Origin: Actinoallomurus sp045806665
GTDB lineage: Bacteria > Actinomycetota > Actinomycetes > Streptosporangiales > Streptosporangiaceae
Direction: 5' to 3'
Length of the DNA stretch: 16,225 nucleotides
Assembly (NCBI GenBank): GCA_045806665.1
Contig: JBJMIW010000434.1
Coordinates: 1-16,225 of the forward strand
Numbering within the stretch: position 1 is the first letter of the stretch; each line of letters begins with the position of its first letter. Both the position numbers and the translations under genes were made by a program. The notes beneath the pieces were generated by a model. The model was given only the letters and a program-made list of their open reading frames with translations. It did not search any database and had not been told where the DNA came from. Below are positions 7,916 to 14,805 of the stretch, in pieces.

Positions 7916-9019
7916 TCAGCAGATCCGGGGCAGTGGATCACCGACCAGGACATCGACGATTCGGGTGCCGCCGAAGGCGGTCCGCAGCAGGACCAGCCCG
8001 GGCGGGTCCTCTCCGATCCGGCCCACCACGGCGGCCTCCGCGCCGAGCGGGTGGGACCGCAGGGCGGCGAGCGCGGCGTCGGCGGACGGCTCGGCCACCA
8101 CCGCGACCATCCGGCCCTCACAGGCGACGTACAGCGGGTCGATCCCGAGGAGCTCGCACGCTCCTCGTACGGCGGTCCGGACCGGGACGGCGTCCTCCTC
8201 CAGCACGACCGAGACCTTCGAGGCCTCCGCCATCTCGTTGAGGATCGTCGCGACGCCGCCGCGGGTCGCGTCGCGCAGGAACCGGACGTCCCCGTCCGGG
8301 CAGGCGTCCAGCAGGAGCTCGGTGAGCGCGCTGAGCGGCGCGGTGTCAGAGGTGAGGTCGGCCTCGATGTCGAGCTCGCCCCGCGCCAGCATGATCGTGA
8401 TGCCGTGCTCGCCGATCGGGCCCGAGACGATCACGACGTCGCCGGGCCGGGCGGCGGAGGCGCTCAGCCGGGTGTCGCGGTCGAGCACGCCGATCCCGGC
8501 CGTGTTGATGTAGCAGCCGTCGCCCTTGCCGCGCTGCACGACCTTGGTGTCGCCGGTGACGACGCGGACGCCGGCCCGCTCGGCCGCCGCCGCCATCGAC
8601 GCGGTGATGCGCCGCAGGTCGGCGATCGGAAAGCCCTCTTCGAGGATGAACCCGGCGGACAGGTGCTGCGGCCGTGCGCCGCACATCGCGAGGTCGTTCA
8701 CCGTGCCGTTGACGGCGAGGTCGCCGATGTCACCCCCGGGGAAGAACAGCGGGGTCACCACGAACGAGTCGGTCGTGAAGGCGAGCCCGTCCACGATCGC
8801 GCCGTCTCCGAGGGGCTCCAGCAGTGGGTTGCGGAACGCCTCCATGAAGACGGCCTCGATCAGGGTGTGCGTCGCCTTGCCGCCGGCGCCGTGGCTGAGG
8901 TTGATGTACTCCTCCCGGACGCGCGCCTTCCGGTGCCGGGCCCGCTCGATGCGCTGCAGGACCTGCGCCTCCCGGTCGCCGGGAACCTCCCGGACAGCCC
9001 GGGGCCGCTCGTCGCTCAT
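7916..9019 (-). CDS. hypE: hydrogenase maturation factor HypE
   Basis: HypE takes a carbamoyl group from HypF on its C-terminal cysteine and dehydrates it, using ATP, to the cyanide ligand passed to iron on HypC-HypD. The 367-residue protein shows the PurM/AIR-synthase-like fold signatures: SHGAGGKAT near the N-terminus, TTDSFVVTPLFFPGGDIG, AVNGTVNDLAMCGARP, GDTKVVQRGKGDG and FLRDATRGGVATILNE. It ends in PRIC, so the essential C-terminal Cys is present. It carries about 36 Arg/Glu-rich residues before the usual family start. The ATG at 9019 overlaps the hypD stop as ATGA, which fixes the start and indicates translational coupling. An in-frame extension to 9193 lies inside hypD and is rejected. 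HypF, its carbamoyl donor, is not in the window. Confidence 0.97.
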   Translation of the reverse strand: MSDERPRAVREVPGDREAQVLQRIERARHRKARVREEYINLSHGAGGKATHTLIEAVFMEAFRNPLLEPLGDGAIVDGLAFTTDSFVVTPLFFPGGDIGDLAVNGTVNDLAMCGARPQHLSAGFILEEGFPIADLRRITASMAAAAERAGVRVVTGDTKVVQRGKGDGCYINTAGIGVLDRDTRLSASAARPGDVVIVSGPIGEHGITIMLARGELDIEADLTSDTAPLSALTELLLDACPDGDVRFLRDATRGGVATILNEMAEASKVSVVLEEDAVPVRTAVRGACELLGIDPLYVACEGRMVAVVAEPSADAALAALRSHPLGAEAAVVGRIGEDPPGLVLLRTAFGGTRIVDVLVGDPLPRIC

Positions 9020-10143
9020 CGGGTCGTCGCCTCCTTCACCCGTTCGCGGGTGAACCGGCCGTAGTTGTAGTAGGCCGCGCAGGCGCCCTCGGAGGAGACC
9101 ATGCAGGTGCCGATCGGGGTCTCCGGGGTGCAGGCGGTGCCGAACACCTTGCACTCCCACGGCTTGAGTACGCCCTTGAGCACCTCGCCGCACTGGCAGG
9201 CCTTCGGGTCGGCGACCCGGCCCCCCGGGATCTCGAAGATCCGTTCGGCGTCGAAGTCGGCGTACGCGTCACGGACGCGCAGCGCCGAGTGGGAGATGAA
9301 GCCCAGACCGCGCCACTCGAAGTACGGGCGCAGCTCCATCGTCTCGTTGATGGCGGTCAGCGCCCGCCGGTTGCCGTTCCACGGCACCACGCGGCCGTAC
9401 TGGTTCTCCACCTCGCAGCGGCCCTCGGCCAGCTGGGTCAGGATCATGTAGATCGACTGCAGCACGTCGAGCGGCTCGAACCCGGCGACGACCAGCGGTT
9501 TGCCGTAGTCGCGGGCGATGAACTCGTACGGCCGGCAGCCGATGATCGTCGAGACGTGGCCGGGTCCGATGAACCCGTCGAGCCGCAGGTCGGGGGAGTC
9601 GAGGATCGCCTTGATCGCCGGAATGATCGTCACGTGGTTGCAGAAGATCGAGAAGTTGGTCAGCCCCTCGGCCTTGGCGCGCAGCACGGTCATCGCCGTG
9701 GAGGGCGCGGTGGTCTCGAAGCCGATGGCCATGAAGACGACCCGCCGGTCCGGGTTCTGCCGGGCGACCTTGAGGGCGTCCAGAGGGCTGTAGACCATGC
9801 GGATGTCCGCACCCTCGGCCATCGACTCGAAGAACGACCCGCGGCCGCCGGGGACCCGCATCATGTCGCCGAACGACGTCATGATCACGTCCGGCTGCTC
9901 GGCGATGTGGATGGCGTCGTCCACTCGCCCCATCGGGATCACGCAGACCGGGCAGCCCGGCCCGTGGACGAGCGTGATGGTCTCGGGCAGGTAGTCCTCG
10001 AGGCCGTGCTTGTAGATGGTGTGGGTGTGGCCGCCGCACACCTCCATGAACTTGTAGTGCCGGCCCGGCTCGCACAGCGAGGTGATCTTCGCCGCCAGCG
10101 CCTGGGCCTTCTCCGCGTCGCGGTACTCGTCCACGAAGCGCAT
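9016..10143 (-). CDS. hypD: hydrogenase maturation factor HypD
   Basis: HypD is the iron-sulfur scaffold that, with HypC, assembles the Fe(CN)2CO unit of the [NiFe] site. The 375-residue protein has all the expected motifs: CGGHTHTIYKHGL (C36), GPGCPVCVIP (C64 and C67), GFETTAP, the central FCNHVTIIPA, GPGHVSTIIG and the C-terminal cluster region with CQCGEVLKG, KPWECKVFG and later cysteines around residues 335-360. Length is typical for the family. The ATG at 10143 lies 6 nt after the hypC stop, with AAGGGGTG just upstream overlapping that stop. It ends in an ATGA overlap with hypE. Nothing unusual was seen. Confidence 0.98.
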   Translation of the reverse strand: MRFVDEYRDAEKAQALAAKITSLCEPGRHYKFMEVCGGHTHTIYKHGLEDYLPETITLVHGPGCPVCVIPMGRVDDAIHIAEQPDVIMTSFGDMMRVPGGRGSFFESMAEGADIRMVYSPLDALKVARQNPDRRVVFMAIGFETTAPSTAMTVLRAKAEGLTNFSIFCNHVTIIPAIKAILDSPDLRLDGFIGPGHVSTIIGCRPYEFIARDYGKPLVVAGFEPLDVLQSIYMILTQLAEGRCEVENQYGRVVPWNGNRRALTAINETMELRPYFEWRGLGFISHSALRVRDAYADFDAERIFEIPGGRVADPKACQCGEVLKGVLKPWECKVFGTACTPETPIGTCMVSSEGACAAYYNYGRFTRERVKEATTR

Positions 10144-10149
10144 CGGCGC

Positions 10150-10428
10150 TCACCCCTTCTCGATCGTCGAGTCGCGCAGGGCGGCCATCTCGTCGGCGTA
10201 CGCCTGGCCGATGCCCTCCAGGAAGGCCAGCGCCGCCTTCGCCTCCTCCTCGTCGATCTTCGACAGGGCGAAGCCGACGTGGATGAGGATCCAGTCGCCG
10301 GGCGCGAGGTGCTCGCCGTCCAGCAGGCCGATGTTGATCGCGCGCCGGACGCCGCTCACGTCCACCTTGGCCAGATCAGGGCGATCCGTAAGGATCTGCA
10401 CGATCTCGCCGGGAATTCCCAGGCACAT
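10150..10428 (-). CDS. hypC: hydrogenase assembly chaperone HypC/HupF
   Basis: A 92-residue HypC-family chaperone that carries the Fe(CN)2CO unit with HypD and delivers it to the large-subunit precursor. It begins MCLGIPGEIVQI; Cys2, which ligates the iron fragment, is present. The second signature, GDWILIHVGFALSKID, is intact. Length is normal. Its start lies inside the 3' end of hypA, with a 53-bp overlap in another frame, and its stop is 6 nt before hypD. The order hypA-hypC-hypD-hypE matches assembly of the active site of the hydrogenase at the head of the operon. Confidence 0.97.
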   Translation of the reverse strand: MCLGIPGEIVQILTDRPDLAKVDVSGVRRAINIGLLDGEHLAPGDWILIHVGFALSKIDEEEAKAALAFLEGIGQAYADEMAALRDSTIEKG

Positions 10429-10768
10429 GTGCCGCCTCCACTAGCTGGATTGATTCGAGGACGAGCTCGTCGCCGCCCTCGATCGCCAGGTCGGTCCCGC
10501 CGCACGCGGGGCACACCGCCATGAGGCCGTCGGACGTCGTGGTCCGGTCACACCGGCCGCAGGTCAGCCGCACCGGGTCCACGATCAATTCCACGTGCGC
10601 GCCGTCGGCCACCGTTCCGTCGGAGATCATGACGAACGCCTGGTCGAGGGCGGCCTCGCTGATCCGCAGCAGTACCCCCGCCCGTACGCGTGCCCGGCGT
10701 ACCGGACGGCCGGCCGCGCGCCGCTCCACGGCCGCCAGGACCGCCTCCGCGATTCCGTATTCGTGCAT
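10376..10768 (-). CDS. hypA: hydrogenase nickel metallochaperone HypA
   Basis: HypA binds nickel through its N-terminal MHE motif and delivers it, normally with the GTPase HypB, to the large subunit after iron is installed. The 130-residue protein starts MHEYGIAEAV (His2 and Glu3 present) and has a zinc site made of C70/C73 (CGRC) and C86/C89 (CPACG). HypA proteins are usually about 113-120 residues. The extra C-terminal residues here (about 113-130, Arg/Asp-rich) are encoded by the 53 bp that overlap hypC. The ATG at 10768 is 6 nt after the stop of the 38-residue peptide gene, with TGAGGA as ribosome site overlapping that stop. HypB is not in the window. Confidence 0.96.
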   Translation of the reverse strand: MHEYGIAEAVLAAVERRAAGRPVRRARVRAGVLLRISEAALDQAFVMISDGTVADGAHVELIVDPVRLTCGRCDRTTTSDGLMAVCPACGGTDLAIEGGDELVLESIQLVEAAHVPGNSRRDRADPYGSP

Positions 10769-10774
10769 GGGTCC

Positions 10775-10891
10775 TCACATTCGCCGGATCTTCATGTAGC
10801 GCTTGATGTCAGGCAGTGACTGGACGAACAGGACGCTCAGCCCGGTCAGCGCCGCGGCCACAGCGGTGCCGACAAGCAGGCGTTTCAGCAT
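10775..10891 (-). CDS. 38-residue single-pass membrane peptide, DUF6893-like
   Basis: A tiny gene with an excellent ribosome site, GAAGGAGG at 10900-10907, 8 nt before its ATG. The peptide has a basic start (MLKRLLVG), one hydrophobic segment (about residues 5-24, rich in Ala, Leu and Val) and a strongly basic tail, SLPDIKRYMKIRRM. It should be a membrane peptide with the tail in the cytoplasm or wrapped at the membrane face. From memory it resembles the actinobacterial DUF6893 small-protein family, which I could not check. It sits between the hydrogenase protease (20 nt before) and hypA (6 nt after) and is thus part of the operon. Function is unknown; membrane anchoring or recruiting of the hydrogenase or its maturation proteins is a guess. 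Confidence 0.82.
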   Translation of the reverse strand: MLKRLLVGTAVAAALTGLSVLFVQSLPDIKRYMKIRRM

Positions 10892-10911
10892 TGAGCACTC
10901 CTCCTTCGCTG

Positions 10912-11478
10912 CTATGCCTCACTCGCCCTCCTCACTCGCTCCGGGGACGGCCTCGTGCCTCGGCCGGCCCCTTCGCTCGCTCGTCGGGTTCGCTCGGTCG
11001 AGGGCCCCGCCGCGGGGGCCTCCGCGAGCTCTTCGGAGATCAGGTCGAGGACCAGGACGACGGCCTCGGGGACGGCGTCGGCCACCGGAGGGCTCAGGTC
11101 CATGCCGGGTGAGGTGTCGGCCGGTTCGCAGCCGACCAGGAGCACCCGCCCCGTCGTGCCGCCCAGCGTCGCGGCCAGGGCCAGCACGGCGTCGGGCGTC
11201 ATGTCGTGCGCATCGACGGAGCCGTCCACGGCGTCGTCCGGGGAGGGCTGGAGCAGGTACAGCGTGCCCGCGGGGCCACCACGCGGCACCGCGTCGATCA
11301 GGATCGTGACGTCGTAGCCGCCGGTCAGCTCGTACGCGAGGTGGATGCCGCCGATGCCGAAGTCGGTGACCTTCACGTCGTCGGGCAGAGCCGTCTCGGC
11401 GAGCCGGCGGGCGACCACGCTGCCGAACCCGTCGTCCCCGAGGAAGATGTTCCCGCAGCCCGCGACCAGGATCCTCAT
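10912..11478 (-). CDS. [NiFe] hydrogenase maturation endopeptidase with an extra repeat-like C-terminal tail
   Basis: An HupD/HyaD/HybD-family protease that trims the C-terminus of the nickel-loaded large subunit, the last step of maturation. It begins MRILVAGCGNIFLGDDGFG. The expected nickel-sensing ligands are present as D16 (Glu or Asp in the family), D62 (LIDAVPRGG) and H91 (DAHDMTPD). GCEPADTSPGMDLSPPV is the usual late motif. The catalytic core ends about residue 154. Residues 155-188 are an added Pro/Arg/Ser/Glu-rich tail containing ERTRRASE and ERVRRASE, encoded by repetitive DNA. The ATG at 11478 overlaps the stop of the 460-residue gene as ATGA, fixing the start; the longer frame to 11790 is rejected. 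Its substrate is most likely the large subunit of this operon. Confidence 0.94.
   Translation of the reverse strand: MRILVAGCGNIFLGDDGFGSVVARRLAETALPDDVKVTDFGIGGIHLAYELTGGYDVTILIDAVPRGGPAGTLYLLQPSPDDAVDGSVDAHDMTPDAVLALAATLGGTTGRVLLVGCEPADTSPGMDLSPPVADAVPEAVVLVLDLISEELAEAPAAGPSTERTRRASEGAGRGTRPSPERVRRASEA
10917..11022. repeat. short repeats and hairpin at the protease 3' end
   Basis: CCTCACTCGC occurs twice (10917-10926 and 10930-10939), followed by related TCGCTCGCTCG and TTCGCTCGGTCG runs. GAGGGCCCC (11000-11008) and GGGGGCCTC (11014-11022) form a 9-bp stem with one mismatch around GCCGC. Together they encode the protease's extra C-terminal tail. They look like a small expanded or inserted repeat that has kept the frame open, though its origin is not shown. 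Confidence 0.45.
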
Positions 11479-12857
11479 GAGCCGCCTCCCGGTTCCTCGC
11501 CGGGCAGGGGCTCGATCTCGTCCGGGGCGAAGTAGTGGAACCTGCCCTGCGCGCGGGCCAGGTCGGCGCCGGGGTCGTCCTCCAGGGTCACCGCGACGTA
11601 CCGGACGTCGTCGACGTCGTGGAAGACCGCCTCGACGAGCGCCGTGCGCCCCGCCAGGAACATGTCGTGGGCGTCCGCCCGCCGCCGCCCCGGCCGGAGC
11701 CGTACACGACTGCCCCGGGCGACCCGGACTCCGGCGACCATCACGCTGTCGGTCTCCGGCGCCACATCCCGGTCCATCCCGGGATCCCACCAGGGCACGT
11801 CGGTCCGCGCCTCGGGCTCCGCGTACTGCCGGATCGCGCCGTGCAGCCGTTCCAGGAGCTCCGGTGGGAGGTCACCGACGCGTTCGATCAGCTCGGCGGC
11901 GCGCGGGTCGGTCGCCCGCGCCTCCGCCTTCTCCTGGTCGGTGAGGGTCAGGGTGCGCAGGCTCAGCAGCTCGTCGATCTCGGTGGAGTCGAACAGCTGC
12001 CCCGGGCTCTCGGGCGCGATCGCCGGATGGTCGTCCAGGATGATCGGCGAGGACAGGACGACGTCGTGCTCGCCGGGCTCGCCCGCGAGCACGGGCCAGG
12101 TGTGCCGGTTGCGGCAACCCGCCGCGGCCGCGGCCGCCCACTCGGGCGGATCGATCAGGGAGATGAAGTCGCCGCCGCTCAGCCCGATGATCAGATGGGT
12201 GCCGAGGAGCGAGCGCCGCAGCGCCTGCTCGCGCGGCGCGCTCGGGTCCCCCCAGCCGTGCGTGTTCGCGACCGTGACACGGAGCCGGGTCAGCCCGTAC
12301 GGCCCGGGCAGGCGCTCGGCCCGGATCCGCAGGGCCGCCCGCAGGGACATCTGTTCCAGGAGGACACGGCCGCGCGGCCTCCCGCGCGCGTCCTCGATCG
12401 TCTCCGTCGACCATTCGCAGGGGACTCCGATCACGATCGTCCGCTCGGCGTCGAGGACGTCCCCGAGGCGGAGCACGATCCTCGCCTCGCGTTCGACCGC
12501 GTCCTCGTAGGTCAGGTGGGTGGTGCCGTCGACGGTGAGCTCGGTGACCGGCCGGAACCCGCGGCCCACCGCCTCCTCGACCGTGCGGGTCCGCAGGTGG
12601 AGGAAGCGGACCAGCACCCGGAGTTCGGCGTCGGGTGCGGCCGTCAGCGGGCACTCGGTCACCGACGCCGAGGGCTCGGCGCTCGCCGGGTAGCCGGGCG
12701 GCACCAGCACGCCGAACTGCCAGCGCACACGGTTCTTGGCGGCCGACGCGCGGTACGGATAGAGCAGGTAGCCCTCGTAGAGCACCGCGTCGGCGACCCG
12801 CCGCGCGCGGTCCATCGCCGCGCTCACCTCCGCCGCGCCGATCTCGTGTCGCCTCAT
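11475..12857 (-). CDS. conserved-looking 460-residue hydrogenase-operon protein of unknown function
   Basis: I do not recognise a characterised family. The protein is soluble, with no signal peptide or membrane segment. It starts MRRHEIGAAEVSAAMDRARR, then aromatic VLYEGYLLYPYRASAAKNR. A mixed alpha/beta middle part includes VANTHGWGDPS, LLGTHLIIGLSGGDFISLID and SSPIILDDHP. A separate C-terminal portion from about 373 (VMVAGVRVARGSRVRLRPG, then FLAGRTALVEAVFHDVDDV) looks like a small beta-barrel and ends in an acidic ..FHYFAPDEIEPLPGEE. Cysteines at 69, 147 and 248 are scattered and make no metal motif. It is coupled: its ATG lies 1 nt after the DUF6084-like stop and its stop overlaps the protease start as ATGA. 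Similar long unannotated genes accompany group 1h hydrogenases in other actinomycetes (recalled, not checked). A role in assembling the enzyme is inferred from context. Confidence 0.88.
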   Translation of the reverse strand: MRRHEIGAAEVSAAMDRARRVADAVLYEGYLLYPYRASAAKNRVRWQFGVLVPPGYPASAEPSASVTECPLTAAPDAELRVLVRFLHLRTRTVEEAVGRGFRPVTELTVDGTTHLTYEDAVEREARIVLRLGDVLDAERTIVIGVPCEWSTETIEDARGRPRGRVLLEQMSLRAALRIRAERLPGPYGLTRLRVTVANTHGWGDPSAPREQALRRSLLGTHLIIGLSGGDFISLIDPPEWAAAAAAGCRNRHTWPVLAGEPGEHDVVLSSPIILDDHPAIAPESPGQLFDSTEIDELLSLRTLTLTDQEKAEARATDPRAAELIERVGDLPPELLERLHGAIRQYAEPEARTDVPWWDPGMDRDVAPETDSVMVAGVRVARGSRVRLRPGRRRADAHDMFLAGRTALVEAVFHDVDDVRYVAVTLEDDPGADLARAQGRFHYFAPDEIEPLPGEEPGGGS

Positions 12858-12858
12858 C

Positions 12859-13509
12859 TCAGCCTCCGGCCTCCTCCAGCAGCCGTTCGACGGTCTCGTC
12901 CCAGGTCGCCAGCGCGCGGGCGGACTTGTACCGCAGGAGGCACCGGAGGGTGTCCCGGCGGAGGCGCAGCCAGCCGGTGCCGGGGAAGTACAGGTCCATC
13001 AGCTCCTGCCACAGCGCCACGGGCAGGCGGTACCGCGCCTCGCGGTCCCAGGGCACCGGCGTGACCTCGAACCCGGATCGCCCGCGGCAGAACACGGTGC
13101 CGCTGAACAGCAGCAGGAGCGGGATCTCTCCGGCGTCGAGCGCGGCGAAGTACTTCCCCGCGGCGACCTCCAGGTCGTACGCGCAGGGGACCGGCAGGTC
13201 GACCTCGGTCGTGCCCGTGAAGCCCGGCACCATGATCGAGAGGGTGGCGAGCTGCATCGCCTTCAGCGTGTCGCCCCAGCGGGCGGCGGGGCCGAACACG
13301 TCGCCGAGCAGGCCGGCCTCCGCCGAGGTATAGCGCCGTCGGCCGGGCTCGATGCGGATCTGGCAGCGCAGCGCGATGGCGTGCACGCCGCCGGGCGCGT
13401 CGTCGGTGATCCTCAGCCGCAGCATGAGCGTGGGGGAGGCGGCGTACGGGTCGGCCCGCGCGCCGACGCACGCGAACTGCAGGACGGACTCGGAGCGCGA
13501 CTCAGCCAT
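12859..13509 (-). CDS. DUF6084-like hydrogenase-operon protein
   Basis: A 216-residue soluble protein that I match, from memory, to DUF6084, a family seen beside actinobacterial group 1h hydrogenases. The N-terminal half looks like a beta-sandwich (SPTLMLRLRITD, HAIALRCQIRIEPGRRRYT). The middle carries FGPAARWGDTLKAMQLATL and the hydrophobic strand IPLLLLFSGTVFC. The end is helical and basic (RLRRDTLRCLLRYKSARAL, then WDETVERLLEEAG). Cysteines at 14, 49, 109, 141 and 190 do not form a recognised metal site. I chose the ATG at 13509, which overlaps the DUF5947-like stop by 8 bp; the longer frame to 13956 lies wholly inside that gene. No function is established; it should act with the flanking hydrogenase accessory proteins. 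Confidence 0.85.
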   Translation of the reverse strand: MAESRSESVLQFACVGARADPYAASPTLMLRLRITDDAPGGVHAIALRCQIRIEPGRRRYTSAEAGLLGDVFGPAARWGDTLKAMQLATLSIMVPGFTGTTEVDLPVPCAYDLEVAAGKYFAALDAGEIPLLLLFSGTVFCRGRSGFEVTPVPWDREARYRLPVALWQELMDLYFPGTGWLRLRRDTLRCLLRYKSARALATWDETVERLLEEAGG

Positions 13510-14134
13510 CGCCCGCCTCCTCAGGGGCGACCTCCCGGCCGCGCCGCCGCAGCGCGGCGAAGTAGTCCTCGATCGCCTCCCACGCCTCCTGGCCGCCCGA
13601 GAAGCCGCACCAGTGCATCCGTACAAGGCCGACCAGCTCGTAGCACGCGTCGATCGGCACCAGGTAACAGGCGAACCGGTCCTCGGCGGCCCGGTCGACC
13701 AGCAGCGCCTCGACGTCCGGCCGTACGTCGGCGAGGGCCGGGTTGGCCGCGAGCACGCGCTCCCAGGTGGCGAGGGGGAGCAGCGACTCGGTGGCGCCGC
13801 CGGGGCTGGGGTAGAAGGCGACGTTCCGGCCGAGCGCGGAGTTGTGGAAGAAGAAGGCCATGCGGACGGGGATCTGGAGGTCGTCCCAGTCCGCCGCGGA
13901 TATCCGGAAGTTCTCGGTGTAGAGGAAGCGGTCGGGCACGGCGCGGAACCGCCCACGACCCGCGCCGTCCTGGGTGAACAGCAGGTGGCACGGCGGGCAG
14001 GTGCACAGCAGCGCGCGGGACTCGACGTTCACGACGTGGCCGTGCCGGTCGCCGAGCGGTTCGGCGCACATCTCGCAGCGCTCCACGTCCGCGGCCGGGG
14101 GCTCGCGGAACCGGCTGAGTCCGCCCGCGGTCAT
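13502..14134 (-). CDS. DUF5947-like Cys-rich hydrogenase-operon protein
   Basis: A 210-residue soluble protein that I match, from memory, to DUF5947, found with NifU-like and hydrogenase genes in actinomycetes. Near its N-terminus it has a likely metal site: C20-x2-C23 (CEMCAEPLG), H31 and H33, then C44, C46 and C49 (LLCTCPPCHLLF), suggesting a zinc ribbon or rubredoxin-like knuckle. The rest includes DLQIPVRMAFFFHNSALGR and FYPSPGGATES, and late cysteines C156, C164 and C176 (MHWCGFSGG). The ATG at 14134 overlaps the NifU-like stop as ATGA, fixing the start. The very long frame to 15562 runs through the upstream genes and is a shadow. Its role is unknown; a redox or metal-handling job for the hydrogenase is inferred from the cysteines and position. 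Confidence 0.87.
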   Translation of the reverse strand: MTAGGLSRFREPPAADVERCEMCAEPLGDRHGHVVNVESRALLCTCPPCHLLFTQDGAGRGRFRAVPDRFLYTENFRISAADWDDLQIPVRMAFFFHNSALGRNVAFYPSPGGATESLLPLATWERVLAANPALADVRPDVEALLVDRAAEDRFACYLVPIDACYELVGLVRMHWCGFSGGQEAWEAIEDYFAALRRRGREVAPEEAGDG

Positions 14135-14772
14135 CGGACCGCCTCCTCGGGCACCGGACACGGCCCGGGCGGTGTCCGTACCGGCGGTGTGTCCCCGACC
14201 GCCCGTGTCCGCCCGTCCGGGGCCGCCGTGGCGCCCTCGGACGGACGGGGACCGATCTGCAGCAGCTGCCGGGGCTCCGGCTCGGCGACGAGGCCTTCCA
14301 CATCGACCCGGGCGATGTCCGGGGCCGCGCCGGCGATGGCGCGTTCGATCGCCTGCGTCACGGTGACCCGCGAGGACGGGCAGCCATGGCAGGTGCCCTC
14401 CAGCCGGAGCCGGGCGACCCCGTCGCCGTCGATGCCGAGCAGCTCGACGCCGCCGTCGTGCAGGCCGAGGTACGGGCGGACCTCGTCCAGCGCGGCGCGG
14501 ACGCGCTCCTCCGCCGTCAGCGGGTGCAGCTCGTGGAGGATCAGCAGGCCGGAGACGAGCTCGTCCGAGGCGAGCCGGCGCAGCGCCTCCGCCGCGCCGG
14601 TCTCGGTGACGATCTCCATGACGCGTTCGAGCCCGGCGCCGTACAGCCCGACCACGGACCGCAGCAGCTCCTCGACCTTCGCCGTGGTCGCGGCGTCGGC
14701 GGACCGGCCGAGCTCGGCCAGCAGCGCGTCCACGCGGTCGCCCGTCGCGCGGACGTCGTACGTCTCCGGCAT
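14131..14772 (-). CDS. NifU-like (Nfu C-terminal domain) iron-sulfur protein of the hydrogenase operon
   Basis: A 213-residue protein with an Nfu-type domain at about 90-165: EVRPYLGLHDGGVELLGIDG followed by EGTCHGCPSS. C128 and C131 form the CxxC that, in the family, binds a transient [4Fe-4S] cluster at a dimer interface. Ahead of it, residues 1-85 are helical (VDALLAELGRSADAATTAKV and similar) and unlike the IscU-type scaffold of full NifU. After it comes a Pro-rich tail of about 45 residues. The likely job is iron-sulfur delivery to the small subunit or an electron partner of this hydrogenase, or a dedicated cluster carrier. The ATG at 14772 has GAGAGGGGG about 6-7 nt upstream and lies 33 nt after the large-subunit stop. 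It is coupled to the next gene by ATGA. Confidence 0.93.
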   Translation of the reverse strand: MPETYDVRATGDRVDALLAELGRSADAATTAKVEELLRSVVGLYGAGLERVMEIVTETGAAEALRRLASDELVSGLLILHELHPLTAEERVRAALDEVRPYLGLHDGGVELLGIDGDGVARLRLEGTCHGCPSSRVTVTQAIERAIAGAAPDIARVDVEGLVAEPEPRQLLQIGPRPSEGATAAPDGRTRAVGDTPPVRTPPGPCPVPEEAVR

Positions 14773-14805
14773 GTCGGCCCCCTCTCCGCGACCTGCCGGC
14801 TTCGG

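Noticed and set aside
9289..10524. 411-residue open frame on the + strand
   Set aside because: Antisense to hypD, hypC and hypA, all unmistakable on the other strand.
10917..11022. A CRISPR-like or IS-end repeat array
   Set aside because: Repeat units are only about 10 bp with no regular spacers, no long terminal inverted repeats and no transposase.
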